A program made the translations under genes and the position numbers. Below, in pieces: positions 16,404-25,552 of a DNA stretch of 64,000 bases; position 1 is the first letter of the stretch, and each line of letters opens with the position of its first letter. The notes below the pieces were generated by a model. The model searched no databases and was not told the DNA's origin. It saw only the letters and a list, made by a program, of their open reading frames with translations. Source of the stretch: DSXH01 sp964532065 (GTDB taxonomy: Bacteria; Bacteroidota; Ignavibacteria; Ignavibacteriales; Melioribacteraceae); contig CAZHHG010000003.1 of the NCBI GenBank assembly GCA_964532065.1, positions 1 to 64,000 of the forward strand. The letters run 5' to 3'.

Positions 16404-17960
16404 TTATTTCAGAACAACAACCCTCTCAACACTTTTCTGAATCGTTCCGCTTTGTAATAAAGCTATTATTTTATCGAGATCGTTTTTTAGAATTCTATCT
16501 CTCTTAAGTGTCGGAATCTCTTTTCTTATTGTGTTGTATGCGGCTCCTGTTCCAATTCCGCACTTCAACGGTTTTAAGAAATCGATACCTTGTGATGCGA
16601 GAAGCATTTCAATTGCAATTACGTTTTGAACATTTCTAAGAATTTGAAAACATTTCCGTGCTGAAATGGAGCCCATCGAATTGAGATCCTCCTTCCCGGC
16701 AGAAGTTGGAATTGAATCGACACTCGCAGGATGCGATAAAACCTTGTTCTCCGATACAAGAGCTGCGGCAGTATACTGTGCGATCATATAACCGGAATTA
16801 AGTCCCCCTTCCTTCGCAAGAAACTTCGGCAGTTTTTCGGATGTACCGTTGGTAAGCCGGTCGATTCTTCTTTCAGAGATGTCGGCCAACTCTGAAAGCG
16901 CGATAGCCATAAAATCAAGAGGAAGAGCCAGCGGCTGGCCATGGAAGTTTCCTCCGCTTATATAATCTTTATCCTCAGGGAAAATAATCGGATTATCGTT
17001 AACCGAATTGAGTTCAATTTCGATTCGTGAACAGATATAATCAATTGCATCCCTGGATGCACCGTGAACCTGCGGAATGCAGCGTATTGAATAGGAGTCC
17101 TGTACGCGCGGATCGTCCTGTAAATGAGAAGCGCGAATCTCACTCTTATTAATCAATTCAAGAATATTACGGGCGGATGCTAATTGACCCGGATAAGGTC
17201 TTAGAGAATGTACACGTTTATCGAACGCACGGTCTGTGGAACGCAAAGCTTCATGCGACAGAGCTCCGGCAATATCTGCCAATTTGGTTAACTTTTTTGC
17301 TTCTATGCAGATGAATGCACCGTATGCTGTCATCATCTGAGTGCCGTTGATAAGAGCCAGACCTTCCTTGGCCATGAGGCGTACCGGATTAAGTCCTGAT
17401 TTTTTTAATGCGGATTTTGCAGAAACTATTTTTGAATTTGCTTCTTCCGGATTAGTAACATCACCAATCAGCTGTACCTTTCCTTTACCGATCATTGCCA
17501 GAACGAGATGAGACAAAGGTGCTAAATCTCCGCTTGCGCCAACCGATCCCTGGGAGGGGATTACAGGAATGATGTTGTTATTCATCATATCAATAAGAAG
17601 CTGGAGAGTATCAAGTCGTATTCCCGAGTAACCGCTTGCAAGTGCGTTTGCGCGTAAAAGCATCATCAGCTTTACAATGAACAGAGGCAGATTTTCGCCG
17701 ACCCCGGCCGCATGACTTACGATCAAATTTTCCTGGAGCTGTTCAATATCTTTCTTCGGAATTCGAATGCTTGAGAATCCTCCAAAACCTGTCGTTACGC
17801 CGTAAATTGTTTTATTGCTCTCAATCCATTCATCAATAAGCTTTCGTGCCTTTTGCACTTTCACCCTGGATCCGGGTGATAATTCAACTGTCGGATTTTC
17901 ATTAAGGAAGAATTCTATTTTTTCCAGGGATAGCGATTTACCATCAATTATCAGTTTCAT
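16404..17960 (-). CDS. hutH: Histidine ammonia-lyase
   Basis: Removes ammonia from L-histidine giving urocanate, the first step of histidine degradation; cytoplasmic tetramer by family knowledge. 518 residues. Motifs: YGVTTGFGGFSS, IVSHAAGVGE (the Ser-His pair typical of histidine specificity), GSVGASGDLAPLSH with the Ala-Ser-Gly that cyclises to MIO, LALINGTQMMTAY, VQDSYSIRCIPQVHGA, ISGGNFHGQPLALP, SVDSIPTSAGKEDLNSMG. This copy is closer to characterised HutH than the paralogue at 14.5-16 kb. No hutU, hutI or hutG is in the window, so the pathway must be completed elsewhere. A probable AAAGGA ribosome site lies upstream of ATG 17960. Confidence 0.9.
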   Translation of the reverse strand: MKLIIDGKSLSLEKIEFFLNENPTVELSPGSRVKVQKARKLIDEWIESNKTIYGVTTGFGGFSSIRIPKKDIEQLQENLIVSHAAGVGENLPLFIVKLMMLLRANALASGYSGIRLDTLQLLIDMMNNNIIPVIPSQGSVGASGDLAPLSHLVLAMIGKGKVQLIGDVTNPEEANSKIVSAKSALKKSGLNPVRLMAKEGLALINGTQMMTAYGAFICIEAKKLTKLADIAGALSHEALRSTDRAFDKRVHSLRPYPGQLASARNILELINKSEIRASHLQDDPRVQDSYSIRCIPQVHGASRDAIDYICSRIEIELNSVNDNPIIFPEDKDYISGGNFHGQPLALPLDFMAIALSELADISERRIDRLTNGTSEKLPKFLAKEGGLNSGYMIAQYTAAALVSENKVLSHPASVDSIPTSAGKEDLNSMGSISARKCFQILRNVQNVIAIEMLLASQGIDFLKPLKCGIGTGAAYNTIRKEIPTLKRDRILKNDLDKIIALLQSGTIQKSVERVVVLK

Positions 17961-18115
17961 TCAAATCATTCCTTTGTATTAGTGTTGCTGCAAATCAGAA
18001 GAACCGCTTTAAAAATATTTAAATCCGGTTTTTTAAAGTTACCGAACCTGCTATTATATTACCCGTATATTGCTCTGTTTGCTAACTCGATTATGGGTTT
18101 ATACCATTCAAAAAA

Positions 18116-18517
18116 TTACTTAAATGCTATCCAGGTTCCGCCGGCGGCATTTACTTTTGTATTTCCCCACACCACGACTTTCAATACAAATCCGTCGCGT
18201 GATATACCGGTTGCTTCAACCGCAATTTTTAATCCCCGGGATTCGAGTGTCTGATTAACTTTTGAATTAGCTTCAACTTCGAATTTATCCCCCTGTAAAT
18301 CGATGAGACTTAGCGAAACTAGAACAGTCGGCTTTTCCTGGTAAGGTTTTTCAAAATTTATTTCAATTACAGTTTCGCGTTTACCTTCATTGGCATTCAG
18401 GTTAAAATTCTTTGTGGACTTATCGACAAAGAAAGTGCCACCCTGAACCTGTGCGGTAATTGAACTTGAAAATGAGAAGACAAGAGCGGCTAAAAGAATA
18501 AATAATTTACTTTTCAT
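18116..18517 (-). CDS. Exported protein with H-type lectin-like domain
   Basis: 133 residues. Residues 1-23 are a signal peptide (KLFILLAALVFSFSSSITAQ). The rest matches the H-type lectin pattern: NFEKPYQEKPTVLVSLSLID, then RGLKIAVEATGISRDGFVLK and a closing WGNTKVNAAGGTWIAFK, i.e. phi-xPF..xPxVxVSL..ID, GFxL, TxV..xxWIA. H-type lectins (discoidin II, snail agglutinin) bind sugars, often GalNAc, as trimers; binding here is inferred only. The start overlaps the last 11 bases of hflX and has a GGAG six bases upstream. Cotranscription with hflX does not imply shared function. Confidence 0.75.
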   Translation of the reverse strand: MKSKLFILLAALVFSFSSSITAQVQGGTFFVDKSTKNFNLNANEGKRETVIEINFEKPYQEKPTVLVSLSLIDLQGDKFEVEANSKVNQTLESRGLKIAVEATGISRDGFVLKVVVWGNTKVNAAGGTWIAFK

Positions 18518-19805
18518 TTCGGACTCCTTTTTTGTTCTCTATTAATTTCTTAATTATGTTATGGTTTTCAGCACCGGCACGATAATTTATCAAAACATAT
18601 TCTTCGTCATACTCGGCGTTAATAACCTCCGCAAGATTGTAAATCCGCGAAATAATTGCCGGATCCTTTTGATTGATTCTTATTTTATGTGTTACAAAAT
18701 TCTTTTCATAAAGGTTGATCAAAGATTCCGTGAGTTTCCCGATCCCGATTCCACGTTCGGCAGAAATAAACAGCGAGCCCGGGTGATGGGCGGCTAATAA
18801 TTCGAGCTTATGCCTCTCTTTAAACAGATCAATTTTGTTAAAGATCTTAAGCTGCGGTTTATTATCACTCTTAAGCTCTTTAAGAGTTTCTTCAACTACT
18901 CTAATGTGATCTTCATAAAACTCATGCGAAGCATCTATTATATGCAGGATCAGATCCGCATCTTTTACCACATTTAAAGTGCTTTTAAAAGACGCAACCA
19001 GGTTATGCGGCAGCTTTCGTATGAATCCAACGGTATCGCTGAGAAGGATTTTTTTATTCTTCTCAACCTCAAAAACTCTTGTCGTGGAATCTAGCGTCGC
19101 AAAAAGTTTATCCTCCGCAAGAACGCCGGCGTTTGTAAGCCGGTTAAGCAAAGTGGACTTTCCGGCATTCGTATAACCAACGAGAGTGGCATTGATAAGA
19201 TTTTTACGCGAAGCGCTCTTGGTAATCTGCTGTGCTTCTATCTTTTTAAGATTCTCTTTCAGTTTGCTAATACGTGTTCTAATCATTCGTCTGTCGGTTT
19301 CAATCTGAGTTTCGCCCGGACCTTTAGTTCCGATACCGCCGTACTGTTTGGAAAGGTGGGTCCATGCTCTTGTAAGCCGCGGAAGCATGTACTGCAGCTG
19401 GGCAAGCTCCACCTGAGTCTTGGATTCCCGTGTCTTTGCGTGTGAGGCGAATATATCAAGTATCAGTCCGCTCCGGTCGAGCACTTTACGCTCAAATAAT
19501 TTCTCAAGGTTGCGTACCTGTGTCGGATTTAGGTCATCATCAAAAATGGCAAGCTGAATATTGTTCAGTTCAATAAGCTGCGCAATCTCTTCAGCTTTTC
19601 CTTTGCCTATAAAAAATGCCGGATCTGGGTTGTTTCTTTCCTGCAATATTTTAAATACAGTTTCTGCACCGGCTGTATCGGTAAGAAGTTCAAGCTCTTC
19701 AAGATGTTCTTCTGCCTGATCTCTTGAAAAGTTTCCTGTAGAAAGAGCAATAAGTACCGCTCTTTCTTTCGGCCGGTTCTTTAATTCTATAATAGTCGGT
19801 TTCAT
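18507..19805 (-). CDS. hflX: Ribosome-associated GTPase HflX
   Basis: GTPase that binds the large ribosomal subunit and splits stalled or stressed ribosomes. 432 residues. N-terminal HflX domain with FFIGKGKAEEI and LNPTQVRNLE, the linker GGIGTKGPGETQIETDRR, then the G domain: GYTNAGKSTLLNRLT (G1), TLDSTTR (G2), LLSDTVGFIRKLP (G3) and NKIDLF (G4). The order and length are normal. It lies 42 bases downstream of the BatA-like gene on the same strand. Confidence 0.96.
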   Translation of the reverse strand: MKPTIIELKNRPKERAVLIALSTGNFSRDQAEEHLEELELLTDTAGAETVFKILQERNNPDPAFFIGKGKAEEIAQLIELNNIQLAIFDDDLNPTQVRNLEKLFERKVLDRSGLILDIFASHAKTRESKTQVELAQLQYMLPRLTRAWTHLSKQYGGIGTKGPGETQIETDRRMIRTRISKLKENLKKIEAQQITKSASRKNLINATLVGYTNAGKSTLLNRLTNAGVLAEDKLFATLDSTTRVFEVEKNKKILLSDTVGFIRKLPHNLVASFKSTLNVVKDADLILHIIDASHEFYEDHIRVVEETLKELKSDNKPQLKIFNKIDLFKERHKLELLAAHHPGSLFISAERGIGIGKLTESLINLYEKNFVTHKIRINQKDPAIISRIYNLAEVINAEYDEEYVLINYRAGAENHNIIKKLIENKKGVRNEK

Positions 19806-19847
19806 TCACTACCGGAATTAATGTTCTGTAAAATTAACGTAAAAAAA

Positions 19848-21938
19848 TTAATTCAATGTACCCATTTCTTTTTTCGTACTTCTTGCTACAAACATTTCGA
19901 GAAGCGCTAAAAGCAAGGCAGCAATTATAAAATATTGCCACAATTCGTCTCCGAATCTCGCGCCGTTAACCTGTTCAATAATATTACCCTTTTCGTTAAG
20001 CGATGTTGTGCCGTAATCATATCCTGTCTTTCTAAGAAAATCATTAAGATCGGATACAGAAGAATATTCGGAAATTGATTCCATCGGATCATGATTAACC
20101 GCGAAATGATCAAGTAGTCTGTTGCCGGAGTAAAAACTGAAAGTCCCCGTTAAATTTGTATTCATATACCGGAAATAGTTTTTTCCAGATATAGAATCGG
20201 CGTTGATATATTCAACTAACCCGTCGGGCTTTATAACTTTTATCTGATTCGAAAAAGCGCCCCGGATATTAACCGGCAACTCCTCGCCCGATAGAATCTG
20301 GTTATTGCCTTTGGAACTGAAGGAGAGGTACATAATCGATTTGTTAATAAGTGTAGGGAAGAGTGATTTTAATGGAAAATTACTCCAGCTTAAGACGGGC
20401 GAGATATTATAGAGAAGAATTTTACCGCTGCCGGATTTATGTTCGCTAAGAAATGACGATCTGTCGAACATCGAAATTATATTTATGCCGCTGCCGGGAT
20501 TTATTTTCAGGTAATGAAAAAGATCGGAGGATTCGATTTTGGTATTCCCGCTTTCTTCGAAGAGATCTGTAAAAAGGGGATGATTCAAATCGACACGGTC
20601 GAACTGACTGATTGTTTCTCTGGAGTTAACCGAGCCCGTAAAATTCTCCGGAGCGGGAATATTTAACTTTCTGAAAAAGGATTGAATTGACGAAAGAGTC
20701 TCTTTGCTTCCCGGGAATAGTAGTACTCCTCCGCCTTCAATCAGGTACTCGTCAAGCCGGTTTGCCGGTTCTCCGTCAACCGATCCGGTGATTATAACCG
20801 CATCGAAATTTTTAAGTTGATAGGCGAATAAATTTTCGATCTCTGCTTCCGTTACCTGTAAAGATGAAGGAGGTTGACTTGATAAAGCAAGCTTAATAAA
20901 ACGGGTATCCTCAATATCTTTGTATAGAAGAAGTACTTTGATTTTATCCGGTATATAGAAATTAAGAAAACGCTTGTTGTCGCCGTTAATATCGTCATCT
21001 TCAATTTCAACGGAAGCGGAAATTACTCCTGTGTCTGATAGTGTTGTTTCGAAATAGAAATCTTTGGATTCTTTAGGGGATAGCAAGACACTCTGCTGTG
21101 CGCTCCTCTTTCCGTTGATTAACAGGGAGGCTACCTGGCTTACTCTCTCTTCGGAATAATTTGTAATTGTTGAATAGAATCCGACCTTTTTGCCCTTCTC
21201 AAAAATTTGATTCCCGGATTTTATTCCGTCAACACCCGTATTGTATATGGTCCTACTTCCCATATCAATTATAAAAATCCGCGAACCGTTAAGTAGCTGA
21301 GGCAGATATGATATTTCGTTTTCATTTCTGAAGAAAGATCCCTTCTGGAGATCCGTGAAAATGTAAATTTCCTTATTTATGTTTTGTGAATCATAAAGGA
21401 TTCTGCCTGCTTTTATAAGAGCTTCATTCAGTGTGCCCCGTGTATTCAGGACTTTTATCGCTTCAATCTCACTTTTTATCAGTTCCAGATTAGACTTTGG
21501 AGTAACCGACATACCCTGATCGGAAACGAATGGTATTACTGCAATCTCATCACCCATCTTAAAGCTGCCGGTCAGTTTTATAGCCGCCTGCTTAGCCTTA
21601 TTAAAATAGGAGCCTTCATTAAAAACCACCGACATACTGAATGTATTATCTATTATAAAAACAGCGGAAGTTGCAGCTGCGGAAGATCCCGATCCGGAAC
21701 CTGTTACTGCCGGTCTTGCGAATCCGAGAACGACGAATACAATTATTAAAATACGCAGCAACAGCAGCAGCCATTGTTTCAGTTTAATTCTCCTGATCTT
21801 TGTCTTCTGAAGTTCCTTTAAAAAATTTAAAGTGCTGAATTCAATTTTTTTTAATTTCCGGAGATTCATGAAATGAAGCAGGATTGGAACCGATGCGGCC
21901 ATTAAACCAAATAGAATAGCTGGATTTAAAAATGTCAT
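19848..21938 (-). CDS. BatA-like membrane protein with VWA domain
   Basis: 696-residue inner-membrane protein. The N-terminal MTFLNPAILFGLMAASVPIL and RRIKLKQWLLLLLRILII form the two-helix BatA domain common in Bacteroidota aerotolerance and related operons. A von Willebrand A domain follows (AVFIIDNTFSMSV), with a metal site reading D-x-T-x-S instead of D-x-S-x-S. A later segment (YLIEGGGVLLFPGS) resembles a class I glutamine-amidotransferase-like fold, and a last helix (YFIIAALLLALLEMFVA) is at the C-terminus. No MoxR ATPase or BatB/C/D is adjacent, so it is an orphan member; its role at the envelope is unknown. Confidence 0.85.
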   Translation of the reverse strand: MTFLNPAILFGLMAASVPILLHFMNLRKLKKIEFSTLNFLKELQKTKIRRIKLKQWLLLLLRILIIVFVVLGFARPAVTGSGSGSSAAATSAVFIIDNTFSMSVVFNEGSYFNKAKQAAIKLTGSFKMGDEIAVIPFVSDQGMSVTPKSNLELIKSEIEAIKVLNTRGTLNEALIKAGRILYDSQNINKEIYIFTDLQKGSFFRNENEISYLPQLLNGSRIFIIDMGSRTIYNTGVDGIKSGNQIFEKGKKVGFYSTITNYSEERVSQVASLLINGKRSAQQSVLLSPKESKDFYFETTLSDTGVISASVEIEDDDINGDNKRFLNFYIPDKIKVLLLYKDIEDTRFIKLALSSQPPSSLQVTEAEIENLFAYQLKNFDAVIITGSVDGEPANRLDEYLIEGGGVLLFPGSKETLSSIQSFFRKLNIPAPENFTGSVNSRETISQFDRVDLNHPLFTDLFEESGNTKIESSDLFHYLKINPGSGINIISMFDRSSFLSEHKSGSGKILLYNISPVLSWSNFPLKSLFPTLINKSIMYLSFSSKGNNQILSGEELPVNIRGAFSNQIKVIKPDGLVEYINADSISGKNYFRYMNTNLTGTFSFYSGNRLLDHFAVNHDPMESISEYSSVSDLNDFLRKTGYDYGTTSLNEKGNIIEQVNGARFGDELWQYFIIAALLLALLEMFVARSTKKEMGTLN

Positions 21939-22009
21939 ACTCTTTTTCTTAACATCCTTTCCTGTTTTAAAGAATGATATTCAACCTGTTTGCGCAGAAA
22001 ATAATCAGA

Positions 22010-23122
22010 TTATCTTAGTAAGGAGTTGTATATATCTATCAGTTTTTTTGTAAAAACTTTTATATCGAAATGTTCTACAGCTCTCTTTCGTGCGGCAGTT
22101 CCAAAACTGCTTCGCAAACCACCATCAATAATCAGCCGTTCTATTTTTACGGCCAGATCGTTCCAGTTCATTTTTTCGAAGAGGAGGGAGGTTTCACCGT
22201 CTACAGCAATGTCGAGCACCCCATCGGAATTGGAGCAGACAGAGGGTTTCCCCATGCTTAATGCTTCGGCAAGAGCAATACCGAATGCCTCGGCGTGCGA
22301 AGGGAAAACAAATATATCAAGAGCGGCCAATACCCGTGGAGTATCTTTACGGTATCCTGTGAATATTAACCTGTCAAGCACATCCTTTTCTGATGCGAGC
22401 ATTTTTATATCCGCGGCATATTTATCCTCGCCTTTACTCGGCTCTCCGATTATCATGAAACGCAAATTATTATGCTTCTTTAACAATAATTCGGCGGCAT
22501 AAATAAATTCTTCATGACCTTTACCCGGGCTGAACCGGGCCATCATTCCTATTAATATTTCATTACCGCCAATCTTGAATTCTTTACGGACAAGGTCTTT
22601 ATCTACTATTGCGGGATTGAAAATTTCAGTATCAATTGAATTATGCAGTAAAATTATTTTATCGGCAGTCAACGGAGTTGTATCCACCAGGTTTTTAGCT
22701 ATCACCCGGCTGATAGCAAAAGCGAAATCGAGACGTTTATAAATCCACCTGTGCAGGAAATCCTTTTTTATTATGTATGAACCCATCTGCTTGGTAAGCA
22801 GAAGCGGGGTTTTTAATGTAGCAAGTTTTAGCGCCGGTACAATTAACCAGAGATCCTTAGATGCCTGGCTGTGTATAACATCGTACCCGTTTTTTTTTAA
22901 TAGACCCGAAATTTTAAATTGTTCAACTGGATCAAAATAGTTTTTAAACGTTGATGTATACACATTTATCTTTTCGTTAACAGATTCCTGATGAACCCGG
23001 GAACCCGGGTAACAAAGAATCTCGGTCTGAATTCCGTTTATTATTAATTGCCGCGCCGTCTGAATCGTATACATTTCCAGACCGCCCCAGCTTCGGGAAA
23101 GACATGTAAGGAGAACTTTCAT
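22010..23122 (-). CDS. Family 4 glycosyltransferase
   Basis: GT-B fold retaining glycosyltransferase, 370 residues, cytoplasmic and probably membrane-associated. The N-terminal domain opens with LLTCLSRSWGGLEMYTIQ, the Gly-rich acceptor loop. The C-terminal donor domain has GMMARFSPGKGHEEFI, FTGYRKDTPRVLAALDIFV and the E-x7-E motif EAFGIALAEALSMGKP of GT4. Donor and acceptor are unknown; lipopolysaccharide or exopolysaccharide assembly is typical. The start overlaps the end of the SpoIID-like gene by 4 bases, so the two are coupled. Confidence 0.9.
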   Translation of the reverse strand: MKVLLTCLSRSWGGLEMYTIQTARQLIINGIQTEILCYPGSRVHQESVNEKINVYTSTFKNYFDPVEQFKISGLLKKNGYDVIHSQASKDLWLIVPALKLATLKTPLLLTKQMGSYIIKKDFLHRWIYKRLDFAFAISRVIAKNLVDTTPLTADKIILLHNSIDTEIFNPAIVDKDLVRKEFKIGGNEILIGMMARFSPGKGHEEFIYAAELLLKKHNNLRFMIIGEPSKGEDKYAADIKMLASEKDVLDRLIFTGYRKDTPRVLAALDIFVFPSHAEAFGIALAEALSMGKPSVCSNSDGVLDIAVDGETSLLFEKMNWNDLAVKIERLIIDGGLRSSFGTAARKRAVEHFDIKVFTKKLIDIYNSLLR

Positions 23123-24456
23123 GAATAGATCTTCTGAATTATTGCGCCGTTGAAATAATGAATCAGTATCTCGTCGAATCCGTATCCTTTTTCACCCATC
23201 ACTGCGGCTCCAATCTGGCAAAGCCCTACTCCGTGCCCCCACCCGGCGCCATGTAAGATAAACTTCCCGGGAACCTTTCCATTCAGGTCATGCCGGGTAA
23301 CATAAAATGCGGAGCTGTAAAGATGAGATTTCGAAAGGACTCTTCTTATTTCAAGTTCTTTACCTATTGTCAGTTCTTTTTTGTCGCCCGTGATTTTCAG
23401 TAAGGTAACCCTTCCGGAGTAGCCGCGCTGCAATGGTGTAAGATCAATAATATTTCCAAAATCAATTCCGCTTTTTGATCGGATAATTTCCGCAAGATCC
23501 TCCTGCATGTATTCAACAGTCCATCTGAAAAAATTATTTGTAGGCCTGTCGGAATCAACCATAATCTGAGATAAAATTCTTGTATCGTTTGTATTGCAGT
23601 ATGCATGCGGATTTGTTTTTATCCACTTCTCGGCAAGCTTATTGTTGGTAAGGTCGTAATCGATCCCGTCTATCTCAAATTTATAATCAACAACGGGTGA
23701 AAGGTAATGATGCTTAACCGGTTCCCAGACGTTTTCAAAAGACTCAGTCATACCTCCGCAGCACTTTGAATAACGGGTATCGCAGATTTTATTGTCGTAA
23801 ACAAGAACTAGTCCGCGCGTAGATTCGATTGCATTGAGCGCATTGTCGTTTATAATTTTTGTGACACCCTGGTATCTCTGGCAATGGTCGTCGGCACAAA
23901 AATCGAAGTGCGAATGATCCTCGCGGTCGTACCATCTAATTATTTCCGAATCAGTAACGGTCTCATTCACTGAATTTTTCTTTTTACTCTGTTTCTTTTT
24001 ATCTAGTTGAGCAAGGAGCCATCCCCGCGATACAATAGCGTGAGCTTTTAACAATTCAAGAGAACTGTTCGGACTCATTTCCGAAGAAATTACACTTATC
24101 AGGTATTCCTCGATCGGAATTATATTTATACCCGTTACATTATTTTTTTCTTTTATCAGTTTTAACTTGCCGCGAAATCTCTGGTTTTCCTTCTTCTCCC
24201 AGTGAAACTGTTTTCCGATTGTTACATCTCTTAATAAAAACGATTCGGTTTCAATATCGTTAGGCGAAAAGATAATTTCATTTGCCGAATAGATTTCCTT
24301 ATCCTCCTGAAGAATTGAGATTTTCCCACCTTCAAGTTTTGCCGAATAGCGGCCGCTGTAGCGTCTTTCCGATTCTGTTAAAGTGAAATCTCCGTACAAT
24401 TCAAAATTGATCTGCCGGCCGGATAAAATTCCGATATCGATATTTGGTTCAGTCAT
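23119..24456 (-). CDS. SpoIID/LytB-domain protein
   Basis: 445 residues with a SpoIID domain, the fold that cuts glycan strands or stimulates amidases in peptidoglycan. Seen: YLISVISSEMSPNSSLELLK (the conserved EM..S..EALKAQA-like start), RGLVLVYDNKICDTRYSKCC, and the C-terminal HGAGWGHGVGLCQIGAAVM with the family HGxGHGxGMSQxGA pattern, here with Cys before Gln. I find no clear signal peptide at the N-terminus, unusual for an envelope hydrolase. It is coupled to the downstream GT4 gene, which suggests cell-wall or surface polysaccharide work. Divergent from trhO. Confidence 0.88.
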   Translation of the reverse strand: MTEPNIDIGILSGRQINFELYGDFTLTESERRYSGRYSAKLEGGKISILQEDKEIYSANEIIFSPNDIETESFLLRDVTIGKQFHWEKKENQRFRGKLKLIKEKNNVTGINIIPIEEYLISVISSEMSPNSSLELLKAHAIVSRGWLLAQLDKKKQSKKKNSVNETVTDSEIIRWYDREDHSHFDFCADDHCQRYQGVTKIINDNALNAIESTRGLVLVYDNKICDTRYSKCCGGMTESFENVWEPVKHHYLSPVVDYKFEIDGIDYDLTNNKLAEKWIKTNPHAYCNTNDTRILSQIMVDSDRPTNNFFRWTVEYMQEDLAEIIRSKSGIDFGNIIDLTPLQRGYSGRVTLLKITGDKKELTIGKELEIRRVLSKSHLYSSAFYVTRHDLNGKVPGKFILHGAGWGHGVGLCQIGAAVMGEKGYGFDEILIHYFNGAIIQKIYS

Positions 24457-24483
24457 TGAGTAATTGGACCCGAATTTTGGTTA

Positions 24484-24491
24484 TAAATATA
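24484..24491 (-). promoter_or_regulatory. Possible -7 element for the SpoIID-like operon
   Basis: Minus strand TATATTTA, seven of eight matches to TAnnTTTG, 28 bases before ATG 24456. No clear -33 element. Confidence 0.35.
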
Positions 24492-24581
24492 GCAATGCTT
24501 CGAATAATTAGATAGGTCGAAAACCCCCGTTTCCCCTTAAAATCAGGATTTACACGAATTTTTACTCTTTAAAGGATTTGC

Positions 24582-24589
24582 TATCTTTG
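24582..24589 (+). promoter_or_regulatory. Putative -7 promoter element for trhO
   Basis: TATCTTTG, an exact TAnnTTTG match, ending 25 bases before the ATG at 24615. The -33 side is only T-rich. Confidence 0.5.
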
Positions 24590-24614
24590 TTCCCCAAAAT
24601 GAAAGAACTTTTTA

Positions 24615-25502
24615 ATGAATGATTATAGAGTATTACTTTTTTATAAATATGTTGACTTCCCTCATCCGGAAAAGTTTTTAGAAGATCATATCCGTTTCTG
24701 TAAGACAAATGATATTATGGGAAGAGTCTGGATTTCCAGTGAAGGGATTAATGCTACGGTATCCGGCACAAAAGAGAATATCGAAGAGTACAAATCGGAG
24801 ATCAGAAGATATAAAGAATTCTCCGATATCTGGTTTAAGGAGGATAAAGCCGACGGCCACGCTTTTCGGAAAATTCATGTCAGGATTAAGAAAGAGATTG
24901 TGAACGCAAGTTTCGGTGAGGTAGATCTTTCAAAAACGGGGAAGAGGCTAAAACCCGATCAGTTAAATCGTTTTTATGAAGAAGGAAAAGACTTTGTCAT
25001 TGTTGATGCAAGAAATAATTACGAGAGTTATATCGGTAAATTCAAGAACGCGATTACTCCTGATATGGAAACTTTCCGCGACTGGCCTTCGATAGCCGAA
25101 AAATTAGCCGATTACAGGGATAAAACAGTTGTAACATATTGCACTGGCGGAATCAGGTGCGAAAAAGCTTCTGCTTATCTGGTTGAAAAAGGATTTAAAG
25201 ATGTTTATCAGATGGACGGAGGAATCTGGAATTATATTAATCAATTCCCGGATAAGTACTGGGAAGGTTCAGTCTTTGTATTTGATGAAAGAAGAATTGT
25301 AACACCCAATACAGTTGAAGAGATCAAACACATCGGCAGATGCTATTACTGCGGAAAGCCCTCGTCATATTATATTAATTGCCATAATCAGAATTGCGAT
25401 AAGATGCTGGTTACGTGCCACGATTGTAAAGTTGAAAATGATTATTGCTGTTCGGATGAATGCAGGAAATCGGATAATAGAAGAAATAAAGTGCACGGAT
25501 AG
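24615..25502 (+). CDS. trhO: tRNA uridine(34) hydroxylase (rhodanese family)
   Basis: TrhO/YceA family enzyme that hydroxylates uridine 34 of some tRNAs to 5-hydroxyuridine using oxygen. 295 residues: an N-terminal acylphosphatase-like domain (VWISSEGINATVSGTKENI), then a rhodanese domain at about 115-225 with VDARNNYESYIGKF and the active-site loop VTYCTGGIRCEKAS, then FVFDERRIVTPN. The C-terminal Cys cluster (CYYCGKPSS, CHNQNCD, CHDCK, CCSDEC) probably binds zinc. Start chosen by alignment with MNDYRVLLFYKYVDF; divergent from the SpoIID-like gene. Confidence 0.94.
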   Translation: MNDYRVLLFYKYVDFPHPEKFLEDHIRFCKTNDIMGRVWISSEGINATVSGTKENIEEYKSEIRRYKEFSDIWFKEDKADGHAFRKIHVRIKKEIVNASFGEVDLSKTGKRLKPDQLNRFYEEGKDFVIVDARNNYESYIGKFKNAITPDMETFRDWPSIAEKLADYRDKTVVTYCTGGIRCEKASAYLVEKGFKDVYQMDGGIWNYINQFPDKYWEGSVFVFDERRIVTPNTVEEIKHIGRCYYCGKPSSYYINCHNQNCDKMLVTCHDCKVENDYCCSDECRKSDNRRNKVHG

Positions 25503-25552
25503 ATATCGCAGCTCCATCCTTTAAGTTGTTCGGTTCCTGCGTCGGGGAATTA

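Noticed and set aside
17961..18115. Plus-strand frame reading across into the lectin gene
   Set aside because: It runs antisense over the conserved lectin domain and shows no signal, helix or family pattern.
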